Source of the DNA: Notospermus geniculatus
Taxonomy: Eukaryota > Nemertea > Pilidiophora > Heteronemertea > Lineidae
Assembly: GCA_002633025.1 (NCBI GenBank)
Contig: NMRB01001864.1
Coordinates: 1-64,000, forward strand
Length of the DNA stretch: 64,000 bases
Direction: 5' to 3'
The notes beneath the pieces are model-generated. The model saw only the letters and a list, made by a program, of their open reading frames with translations. It was not told the DNA's origin and did not search any database. The position numbers and the translations under genes are program-made. Below are positions 55,690-64,000 of the stretch, in pieces. Each line of letters starts with the position of its first letter. Within the stretch, counting starts at the first letter, position 1.

Positions 55690-56104
55690 GCCGATTTGAA
55701 AATTCTGTATGGTAATGTGGTCATGGAGGCGCGATACAGTAATTACCACACACATCGTGAATAATCATATAAATAGGGCACCTAATCATGTTCTGATTAA
55801 AACCGACTTTTTGAACGGAGTATGAACCAACCCTTAGACCTACCGACCCAGGAGGACGGAAGGCCCAACCTCCAGCCCGCGTGAAGAAAATATCCACTTC
55901 GGTAGAATACCTTGGCCAGGAGGAAAAGGCTAACTTGCTCTCACATGGCGGCTTTCCCTACTCCAAAAGCCGCTTTCATTCTTTCATAATCCGCACGCCA
56001 TTCTATTTTACTCGAGCCCGCTGCACTACATGCATTCGCTCTCGCGCCCAACCAGGGAAAATCCTACCACCAGTCAGTAGTTTTCTTCTCGAATGCAAAC
56101 CACC
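55690..56104. other. No gene recognised
   Basis: Upstream flank of the minus-strand exon. The plus-strand ORF 55,881-56,171 runs into the minisatellite and is not supported. Confidence 0.35.
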
Positions 56105-56545
56105 ATGGGGCGTCTATCAATACTCACAGCGCCAATTGAAGGTTTCCAACAACATCCACATGAAGGCCTGACGCTAGCAATGCCCACAACGTCAATTTAA
56201 GCTTTTATACTACAGCACCCTGGGAGGGGCTTGACGCTGGCCATGCTCACAACGCCAATTTAAGCTTCCATAAAATAGCATCCCGGAGGGGCTTGACGCT
56301 AGCAATGCTCACAACGACAATTTAAGCTTCCGTAAAATAGCATAAAATAGCGTTAATTTAAGCTTTCATACAACAGCACCCTGGGAGGGGCTTGACGCTA
56401 GCCATGCTCACAACGCCAATTTAGGCTTCCATAAAATAGCACCCCGGAGAGGCTTGACGCTAGCCACGCTCACAACGTCAATTTAATCTTCCATAAAACA
56501 TGTAAAATAGCACCCCGGAGGGGCTTGACGCTAGCCATGCTCANG
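56105..56545 (+). repeat. 62-bp minisatellite, about six units
   Basis: TTGACGCTAGCCATGCTCAC recurs with a 62-bp period (one 99-bp and one 70-bp step). Each unit includes AATTTAAGCTTCCATAAAAT. An undetermined base at 56,544 marks the array end. Confidence 0.9.
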
Positions 56546-56816
56546 GGGGGTTATAGGTTAGGGTCAGAGCCAGAAAAGAATCAGGATATTATAAGCGCAT
56601 ATGGATCCACTTTTTGAAGTTGGCACAATGCCAGATGGCTCGCCAGACCGCCTTCTTAGCTTTTACAATTACTCTTGAAAGTTGTTTTGCTTTGCCATTT
56701 CCGGGCATTTGGCTAGGTAAACAAATGGCGCCTTGTTCTCGAAAATGTAAGATAATTTCAGATTTCAAGGCTGTGTTTTAACTTTCGTTTTGAGCTGATC
56801 GATTATTAGTGAGGTT

Positions 56817-57193
56817 TCGCAAATCTGACGAAACTTGAAGTACGAAATACGAAATTGAACTTCATTTCCATGACGTAATGTATTTCAGGAGATGGTTGGT
56901 ACCACAAATATCACCTGCCGCAAGAGCGTCGTTTAGCGTGTGACGTTAGACTGATAGAGTTACGGTGTATATTAAACTTTGAAGTTTATCTTTCTTTTAC
57001 ACTTCATAGATACGAAGTGGAAATTTAAAAATTAAAGATGCACCATAACTCTCTCGGTCTTACATGATGTGCTAAAAGACACACTGGCAGCAGGAATGTC
57101 TGTGGTACCAACCATCTTCTGAAATACATTACGTCATGGAAATGAAGTCCAATTTCGTACTTCGTGTTTCGTCAGATTTGCGAAACCTCACTA
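56817..57193. mobile_element. Foldback MITE, 377 bp
   Basis: TAGTGAGGTTTCGCAAATCT and inverse at the ends. Arms ~110 bp include CCATGACGTAATGTATTTCA. Confidence 0.8.
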
Positions 57194-57480
57194 TTAACGA
57201 GAAATTGACGTACGAGCCTCTTGAAAACTGAGGAGGGTAGTCTGTAGTTCCCGGAAAGCTGGAAACCTGGAAAGTATGTTGGAAAGCTGGAAAGTGTGGG
57301 GAATCCCAAAGGTTCAGTATAAAATCTTGAATATCCCGATGGAACGATCCTCGTGGTGTTCGAAGTTTGTTGATGTCATGTCGCCTAAACGACACGTCGA
57401 ATACGCGCTTTTAATTGAGAAAAATGCACAAAAAAATATTCAAAACATATCGAAGTTTGTATGGATGTGCCTCCATGGTG

Positions 57481-58399
57481 TACAGTCATGGACATTAGTT
57501 TATCTACACTTTATATGTTGAATATTTCAAATACTACTGGGCCGATTTTAACACGGTTTGTTCCATATGAAGGTACATCTTGTTGGTCATATTCCTGGAT
57601 CAGAATTTTGGAAATTTGGAAATATCGTAATTATGTAATAGCTCATCCGGAAAAAAACACTAAAATCAAAATTTTTATTATGTAATGTTTTTGAGATTTT
57701 TGTTGCAGATGTGATAGAGTAGAACTTTCTAAGGAATTTGGGCTTTGTTTCATCAAAATATGTTGAGTGGTTGCTGAGATATTTGAGATTATCAAAATTT
57801 TGATAATTTGAGATTTTCGTGTTTGTTAGGAAATTTTGATGCCATTAGATAAAGCTAACCTCAGAATATGGATTTACAAAACTTTGGAACGTTTTGCCTT
57901 AATTGGGAAGAAATATTGCACACTTTTCAAAGTATCAAAATATTGATATTTTGAAACACATACATAACTTCTAACCAGTTTTGGCTAAACGTTCCAAAAC
58001 TTCATACGTCTTCACTTTTAGGTGAACTCTGTCTTCTGGCATCAAAGTTTTGTGAAAAATTGAAAAATCTCAAATTATCGAAATTTTGATAATCTCAAAT
58101 ATCTCCGCAACCACTCAACGGATTTTGATGAAACAAAGTCCATGATCCTTAGAAGGTCCCACTCTACCAAAACTGCAACAAAAGTCACAAAAAAATTACG
58201 TAATAAAAATGTTGATTTTTATGACTTTTTCTGATGAGCTATTACGTAATTACGATATTTCCAAATTTCCTAAATTCTGATGCAGGAATATGACCAACAA
58301 GATGTACTTTCATATGGAACAAACCGTGTTAAAATTGGCCCAGTAGTATTTGAAATATTCAACTTATAAGGTGTAGATAAACTAATGTCCATGACTGTA
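57481..58399. mobile_element. Foldback family FB1-related, copy D (919 bp)
   Basis: TACAGTCATGGACATTAG and inverse at the ends. Arms of ~350 bp with the internal ATTATCAAAATTTTGATAAT dyad. The TACAGTC ends and dyad organisation match copy A. Confidence 0.8.
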
Positions 58400-58568
58400 C
58401 ATGCACTCATTTTTAGGCCCCCTTTAGGACCACGAATCGGCTTCGAGTCCACTCCTGCCGTCTAGTGTAAACTAAGATAGTAGCCTTGGTTTCATCTGAA
58501 AGGCGAACCAACAAAATTGTAGGTGGACCGCAAGAAGACACTTTCGCGTATTGTTAATGACCAAACTA

Positions 58569-59508
58569 GAGCTCTTTTTACACGGTCATGACGGTGCCGG
58601 TGCGTTCCGGATCGAGACTAGATCGAGGATGGTTCGGTTATTTTTCCCCTTTTAAAAGCAAAACAACTGACCTCCACCTTCCTCGCACCAGTTCAGTTCG
58701 CCGCATGAGTCTCGGGAGGGTGGAGGTAGGTGCAGGTCAGTTATTTTCTCGTGTAAAAGCGAACCGACCTCCACCGGCCTCGGGCGGGATTGAGCACGCT
58801 ACCTGAGTGACATCACTCGCGTACTTGCTGTCAGTTTCCTTTGAAGAAATCACGCACGATATTTCTCAAGCACTGCTCATGCTGTTTGAAGCATAGTTTA
58901 TCGATTTTTTTGTGATTATTTCCGGGATATTTTTTTACGTACGATAACTGTAAATGTTGATACACGCTATCTAGTGGTATGCATTTGAACGAACCGACCT
59001 CGAACCAGATCGAGGCGGGTTACTGAAGCTGAAAGGGTAAATGTCGTCCTGGGTATATACAAAGATTACCAAGGATCTCAATCTTCACTAAAACAATACC
59101 CTGGGTGTAGTTTCGGTAGCCGAACATCACCCAGCATGTGCAATCGGTGCCTAGGAACGAGTCCTATTTGGAATCCCGTGGAATCTCGCGGTCTGGCGCC
59201 GCGGTACATGTTCAGTGTAGTTGTTCTTGACATTCTGCAGGCTGTCATGTGACCACGGGCGAGACAACCTTGAATCCAGGCGTCATACCACGATGCTGGG
59301 TGATGTTCGGCTACCGAAACTACACCCAGGGTGTTGTTTTAGTGAAGATTGAGATCCTGGGTAACCTTTGTATATACCCAGGACGACATTTACCCTTTCA
59401 GCGTTACTGAACCCGCACCGTGTAAAAGCGATCAATCCATCCTGAACCGAACCCGCCCGAGGAGGGTGGAGGAAGGTTTCCTCGAACCAGCACCGTGTAA
59501 AAGGGCCT
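58569..59508. mobile_element. MITE-like element with TTTTACACGGT ends
   Basis: Starts AGCTCTTTTTACACGG and ends CCGTGTAAAAGGGCC. Inner GAGG(T/C)GGA-rich segments recur at both sides. A second palindrome at 59,028-59,402 is nested inside. Confidence 0.65.
59028..59402. mobile_element. Nested palindrome, 375 bp
   Basis: GCTGAAAGGGTAAATGTCG and inverse at the ends, with ~115-bp near-perfect arms (TACACCCAGGGTNTTGTTTT). Related to 1,925-2,636. Confidence 0.85.
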
Positions 59509-59690
59509 TATGAGTGCCAAGCTAGGATAATTTATTTGTTCAGATCATACTGCTGTGATGTAAGAATGTGGGACATTCCGTTTTATGGGGTAAACTTTTT
59601 TCTACAATTTGGCACTTTCTGGTACTTTCCAACTTTCCAGCTTTCCATGTTTCCAGCTTTCCAGCTTTCCGGAAACTACAGACTACCAGT

Positions 59691-60476
59691 GAGGCGGGTT
59701 CACTGTTTTCCTGTCCGATTACATCCATTTCGCCTCAACGTACTGCTGCATGTTACATACATTGTTGTCTGAATACCATACCGTAAATGTTTTGATGGTG
59801 TAACTGATTTCTTACCTTCAGGGCCATCAATCGTCTGTTGAGGCTCATTGGAACGTCTTGTTTACATAATTCCCTTGAAGAATACTCTCGCTGGAGAAAG
59901 CACGTGCCACTGTCAAGGTCGTAAATAAAAGCTGACGACCTGTGAAGCAAGCATAAACTTGAACAGTACAGTATGGATCGTATATAAATTCCAGACGTGT
60001 ATAAGGTTTCGTGGAATGTCGTAGGCCTAGTGTGTACGTTCACATATGCCGCGAGGTATTGCCTTTTCCCGACGTATATTGGATAACTGAACTCGCATGG
60101 CAGCATGTCCAGCCCTCTTTCCTTGGGAAACCGGCAGTCTAACATCTTCGACGGCAGATTTTATTTGGATATTCTAATGGAAAATTCGCTGGTATGCCTC
60201 CTCAGCGAGTGTTCAAATACACCTCACGGAAGCATGGACAGGCCGGTTGTCTACAGAACTCGCTATGAACAACAATAAGCAGTAAGGCTATGAACAACAA
60301 TAAGCCATAAAGCATAGGTATTAAACAGCAAAAGGGCACACACCGTCCAGGAACCATAGAGGTCGTTTAGTTTTAATCTTGACAAGGTGTACCATACAGA
60401 TTCGACATGCATAGTACTATAAATTGGAAAATGTTCTTTGGCAAGATTAATATGATACACTACTGCAAATATCAAA
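59691..60476. other. No gene recognised
   Basis: A short direct repeat GCTATGAACAACAATAAGC occurs twice near 60,262-60,306. ORFs on the minus strand have no domain. Confidence 0.4.
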
Positions 60477-60997
60477 TACACCGACATCATAGGATATTTT
60501 TAAACGATCGGAAATTGTCTTAGAAGAAAGAATTTCCCATGTTGAAGCCCTCTGCCTGTGATGATCGTCGATGGGTTAAAGTGAGGCTGAGCTAAATCTC
60601 AGCCCTAACGATAAAATTTTCTTGTCCCTGACATGATCCCGGTTTCAAAGGCTTCTCGGGCGAATTCTAAAAAAAATACTGTCCCACCTGTTGTTTCCCA
60701 ATCATGGTTCCGTGTGGCCAGTAACAATATGAAAACCGGCTGGTATAAAATGCAGGTTGCAGGTTGCCCTGCAGAACCTAGTTTGCAGGTCATATCGTTA
60801 GTCAACCCCATGTAGAAAATAATGCAACCGCCTAGGGGTCGAGGTTGCACATGGTACTTCTGTAGTTCTCTATCTCGCGAATTTTCCTCGGTATAATATA
60901 CGGGCGGTTATATCCGCAAAAAAGTAGACGTTGACAAAACAGAAACGTAGGTTATAAAATCAGAGACGTGCTGTTAGAAAACAAAGATATTCTTTGA

Positions 60998-61195
60998 GGG
61001 TTATGAAAAGTGACTCGAAATATCGAATTTTTGACGCAAAAACTGCACGCTGAATTGAGAAAATAAGGCTCGGGGCACCTTCTGATGACGGTTCACGAGG
61101 GCCCCCGAGCCTTATTTTCCCAATTTTTTTGTGCAGTTTGTCAGATTTTTTGCGTCAAAAATCGGAGATTTCGAGTCACTTTACATAACCCTTAA
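60998..61195. repeat. Hairpin MITE, ~198 bp
   Basis: GGGTTATGAAAAGTGACTCG and near-inverse at the ends. Arms include AAATAAGGCTCGGGGGC-type pairing. Confidence 0.75.
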
Positions 61196-61267
61196 CAAAA
61201 CAGAGACATTTACCTGCGATTTAGCTGTGACACAATGGAGACGCTGGGTTACTACCCGGAATAAAAT

Positions 61268-61623
61268 GACCATTTCGATCATTTCGGCCACTTCACTTCG
61301 GCCGTTTCGATCATTTCGACCACTTCACTTCGGCCGTTTCGGGCATTTCGGCCACTTCACTTCGGCCGTTTCGATCATTTCGGCCACTTCACTTCGGCAG
61401 TTTCGATCACTTCGGCCGTTTCGATCATTTCGACCACTTCATTTCGGCCGTTTCGATCATTTCGACCACTTTATTTCGGCCGTTTCGGTCATTTCGGCCA
61501 CTTCACTTCGGCCGTTTCGATCATTTCGGCCACTTCACTTCGGCCGTTTCGATCATTTCGACCACTTCACTTCGGCCGTTTCGGGCATTTCGGCCACTTC
61601 ACTTCGGCCGTTTCGATCATTTC
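61268..61623 (+). repeat. 32-bp satellite, ~11 units up to a gap
   Basis: Units of TTTCGATCATTTCGGCCACT TCACTTCGGCCG. Because 3 x 32 = 96 bases is a whole number of codons, long spurious open frames result. Confidence 0.9.
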
Positions 61624-62446
61624 NNNNNNNNNNNNNNNNNNNNNNNNNNNNNNNNNNNNNNNNNNNNNNNNNNNNNNNNNNNNNNNNNNNNNNNNNNNNN
61701 NNNNNNNNNNNNNNNNNNNNNNNNNNNNNNNNNNNNNNNNNNNNNNNNNNNNNNNNNNNNNNNNNNNNNNNNNNNNNNNNNNNNNNNNNNNNNNNNNNNN
61801 NNNNNNNNNNNNNNNNNNNNNNNNNNNNNNNNNNNNNNNNNNNNNNNNNNNNNNNNNNNNNNNNNNNNNNNNNNNNNNNNNNNNNNNNNNNNNNNNNNNN
61901 NNNNNNNNNNNNNNNNNNNNNNNNNNNNNNNNNNNNNNNNNNNNNNNNNNNNNNNNNNNNNNNNNNNNNNNNNNNNNNNNNNNNNNNNNNNNNNNNNNNN
62001 NNNNNNNNNNNNNNNNNNNNNNNNNNNNNNNNNNNNNNNNNNNNNNNNNNNNNNNNNNNNNNNNNNNNNNNNNNNNNNNNNNNNNNNNNNNNNNNNNNNN
62101 NNNNNNNNNNNNNNNNNNNNNNNNNNNNNNNNNNNNNNNNNNNNNNNNNNNNNNNNNNNNNNNNNNNNNNNNNNNNNNNNNNNNNNNNNNNNNNNNNNNN
62201 NNNNNNNNNNNNNNNNNNNNNNNNNNNNNNNNNNNNNNNNNNNNNNNNNNNNNNNNNNNNNNNNNNNNNNNNNNNNNNNNNNNNNNNNNNNNNNNNNNNN
62301 NNNNNNNNNNNNNNNNNNNNNNNNNNNNNNNNNNNNNNNNNNNNNNNNNNNNNNNNNNNNNNNNNNNNNNNNNNNNNNNNNNNNNNNNNNNNNNNNNNNN
62401 NNNNNNNNNNNNNNNNNNNNNNNNNNNNNNNNNNNNNNNNNNNNNN
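61624..62446. other. Assembly gap, 823 n
   Basis: Starts inside the satellite, so it is probably collapsed or unsequenced array. Confidence 0.99.
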
Positions 62447-62539
62447 AAAGTTAAAGTTTGGGTTTATAGTCTGATATCAACAACGGTAGAGGTGTCATCC
62501 GACTTCACACTTTAACCCCAGTCTATCCTGAAACCTTTC

Positions 62540-62740
62540 AGTAGAACTCAGATGAGCTGCTCATTCAGCGCATACAATCTGAGCATTTCCGACCGGTACC
62601 CATTTATACACCTGGGTGGAGAGAGGCCAGTAAGGCAAAGAGACCTGCCCAAAGTCTCACGCCAGCAGCGGGATTCGAACCCGGGATCCTCTGACCGCTA
62701 GTCGGAGGCCCGAACCACTACACCACCGTGGCTCCTCGAC
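62540..62740 (-). mobile_element. tRNA-derived SINE
   Basis: On the minus strand GCCACGGTGGTGTAGTGGTT holds an A box and GGGTTCGAATCC a B box. The anticodon loop CTAGCGG would read AGC. The body contains CATTTATACACCTGGGTGGA, a segment I associate with widespread metazoan SINEs. Acceptor stem too poor for a functional tRNA. Confidence 0.75.
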
Positions 62741-63085
62741 TCACCAGAGATTCACCAGAGATCCCCTTTAAATGAAGTCTGCAATACCAGGGGACTATTT
62801 TGCAAATCGTAAAGTGCAATATAAAGCAAGTACCATTACCTGCAGGGCAACCTGCAACCTGCATTTTATACCAGCCGATATGAAAACCACTGCAAGCATT
62901 TCCTCAACCTTCGGTATCAATAATTTCGTAACTGTGACTTGTAAAGTACATTGTAGAGAAGCTGGCTCGTTCTTCGTGGTTTGAATCAAACGATGGACAC
63001 AATATCACGTCATGCTACATTTCGCAAGCAAATGAACACAAGCATTGTACGTTTATATTTAGCATCTGACGGTATTTTGTATGTA

Positions 63086-63236
63086 TGGGCCCCGGGCAGG
63101 TTAGATTGCAGTCACACTGGTTGTTAATCTTTTAAAAAAACCTCCGATGTTACTTCGGCAAAAACACGGCTTTAGCTGATATAGTCCACACGTGAGTTTA
63201 CATCGTACCGGTTCTTCGAACACTTAAAGCCACACA
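63086..63236. other. No gene recognised
   Basis: Short spacer after R1; nothing supported. Confidence 0.4.
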
Positions 63237-63895
63237 CTATGCACCGCTACTCACTCCCCAATTCGGCCGAAATATAGTGCAACCTCATACAGGCGTGCGT
63301 AGTGTATAGAACCATAGAACCACATATTATAGCATTATCCTGCATAGTCTCGCGCAGCCAGACTCTTTCATTACCATTACAGAGTCTGGCCCCAAACTTG
63401 ATTTTTACTGTTCGATGGTAGTCTCGCGCAACTGCGAATTTCGGGTCAGACTCACTCACTCAACTCAGTCTCACAACCTTCCAGAATGCCTGAATCTGGC
63501 AATGAATCGATTAGCGAAGTGATCTGAGACAGCATCAACTTACTGGAGTTGAATTTTAGGCTGAAGTCTGAGCAGGAATTGTGTATCCGTATGGAAAGCG
63601 AGATCGAGAAAACCCAACTGACATTTATGGTCGTCGCCATGATGAGATCACATGATCAATTATCTTGCCCAATCAGCAGCCAGATTGTGATTTTTAAATG
63701 GGAGGAATCGGCGGATGGAAATGAACGACTAGCTCTGTCCCTGATTAGCCAATCAGCGAGCGTACCAGGATCTTGGTACGCCTCCGAACAGTAATTTCGC
63801 AGTTTGATCCCAGACGCTTGTTCGATCCCCAGATTCGAAACAGCGGCTGGGTGACCGAGACTATATCCTGCATCGAGGTTTGGGAATCCCCTTGG
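63237..63895 (+). repeat. Dispersed repeat, copy 2 (interrupted)
   Basis: Inverted relative to 23,893-24,030. Interrupted at ATCCTGC by the element below. Confidence 0.75.
63344..63864. mobile_element. 521-bp hAT-like element, ATCCTGC duplication
   Basis: Ends ATAGTCTCGCGCAGCC and GGCTGGGTGACCGAGACTAT. ATCCTGC at 63,337-63,343 and 63,865-63,871. The uninterrupted site is at ~23,925. A shorter relative with the same ends follows at 63,917-63,992. Confidence 0.85.
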
Positions 63896-64000
63896 GGAAT
63901 CCCCAATGCTGTGTGTAGTCTTGCGCAGCCAGCAACACAGTACTGCTACTGTTCCCCAGATTCGACACAGCGGCTGGGTGACCGAGACTATGCTCGTCGA

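Larger units (their letters stand above)
57225..59690. repeat. Distant inverted pair with GGAAAGCTGGAAA units
   Basis: GTAGTCTGTAGTT(T/C)CCGGAAAG with short GGAAAGCTGGAAA repeats at 57,238-57,295 is inverted at 59,618-59,687. The two enclose FB1 copy D and another MITE. They could be the ends of a 2.5-kb composite element. Confidence 0.55.
60737..62877. mobile_element. 2.14-kb element, 38-bp terminal repeats, 10-bp target duplication
   Basis: CGGCTGGTATAAAATGCAGG starts perfect 38-bp terminal inverted repeats. ATATGAAAAC is duplicated at 60,727-60,736 and 62,878-62,887. The long duplication suggests a Mutator-like element. Contents: a hairpin, a 32-bp satellite with an 823-n gap, and a SINE. 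No transposase seen. Confidence 0.9.
60477..63085 (+). repeat. Dispersed repeat R1, copy split by a 2.1-kb insertion
   Basis: The first part (60,477-60,736) and last part (62,878-63,085) are colinear with 51,788-52,420. The break falls at ATATGAAAAC. Confidence 0.85.

Noticed and set aside
57129-57395. 88-codon minus ORF with a start at a minisatellite
   Set aside because: Overlaps the foldback end and GGAAAGCTGG repeats; no domain.
61131-62474. 447-codon open frame
   Set aside because: Created by a 32-bp satellite, whose three units equal 32 codons, plus 823 undetermined bases.
62660-62733. tRNA-Ala(AGC) gene
   Set aside because: Acceptor stem pairs poorly beyond four bases and SINE body sequence continues downstream.

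Overview
The window is eukaryotic genomic DNA. It has GT-AG introns, long non-coding stretches, assembly gaps (runs of n) and very dense interspersed repeats. The proteins recognised (a RecQ-like helicase, a DUF6589-like protein, an IS3/rve-type integrase, a PAN plus VCBS/FG-GAP secreted protein, an Ig plus TKL kinase) and the frequent palindromic octamer TAGGCCTA suggest a marine invertebrate deuterostome (echinoderm, hemichordate or cephalochordate). That assignment is inference.

Layout. 1-7.7 kb: repeats, mostly foldback/MITE elements, ending in a RecQ-like N-terminal fragment. 8.26-9.49 kb (-): secreted PAN/VCBS-repeat gene read through three single-base homopolymer frame breaks. 9.8-10.75 kb: direct tandem duplication. 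14.3-17.0 kb (+): RecQ-like helicase gene, broken by a 761-bp foldback element and a frameshift. 19.1-22.8 kb (-): DUF6589-like gene, broken by inserted MITEs, a stop and frameshifts. The two genes converge and may be remains of one helicase-encoding DNA transposon, resembling the helicase lineage of the Academ superfamily. 23.6 kb: a promoter-like stretch with two CCAAT boxes and a candidate first exon. 27.7-30.4 kb (+): intact two-exon kinase gene. 33.9-35.1 kb (-): intact integrase-like gene. 37.0-38.1 kb (-): zinc-binding-domain gene. 38.9-41.8 kb: nested foldbacks. 42.1-43.3 kb: 3' end of an L2/CR1-like LINE split by a TTAA-flanked element. 44.3-53.4 kb: tight cluster of long palindromic elements. 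54.7-55.6 kb (-): unknown exon. 56-64 kb: minisatellites, further foldbacks, and a 2.1-kb element with a 10-bp target duplication.

The strongest signals are structural. Several insertions can be dated relative to their hosts because an uninterrupted copy (an 'empty site') is present elsewhere in the window. A short repeat carrying a hammerhead-ribozyme-like core occurs once as a 157-bp insert with a 12-bp target duplication and once as an inverted twin flanked by a 14-bp direct repeat. Most genes here appear to be mobile-element genes. The kinase, the PAN/VCBS protein, the zinc-domain protein and possibly the 55-kb exon are the best host-gene candidates.
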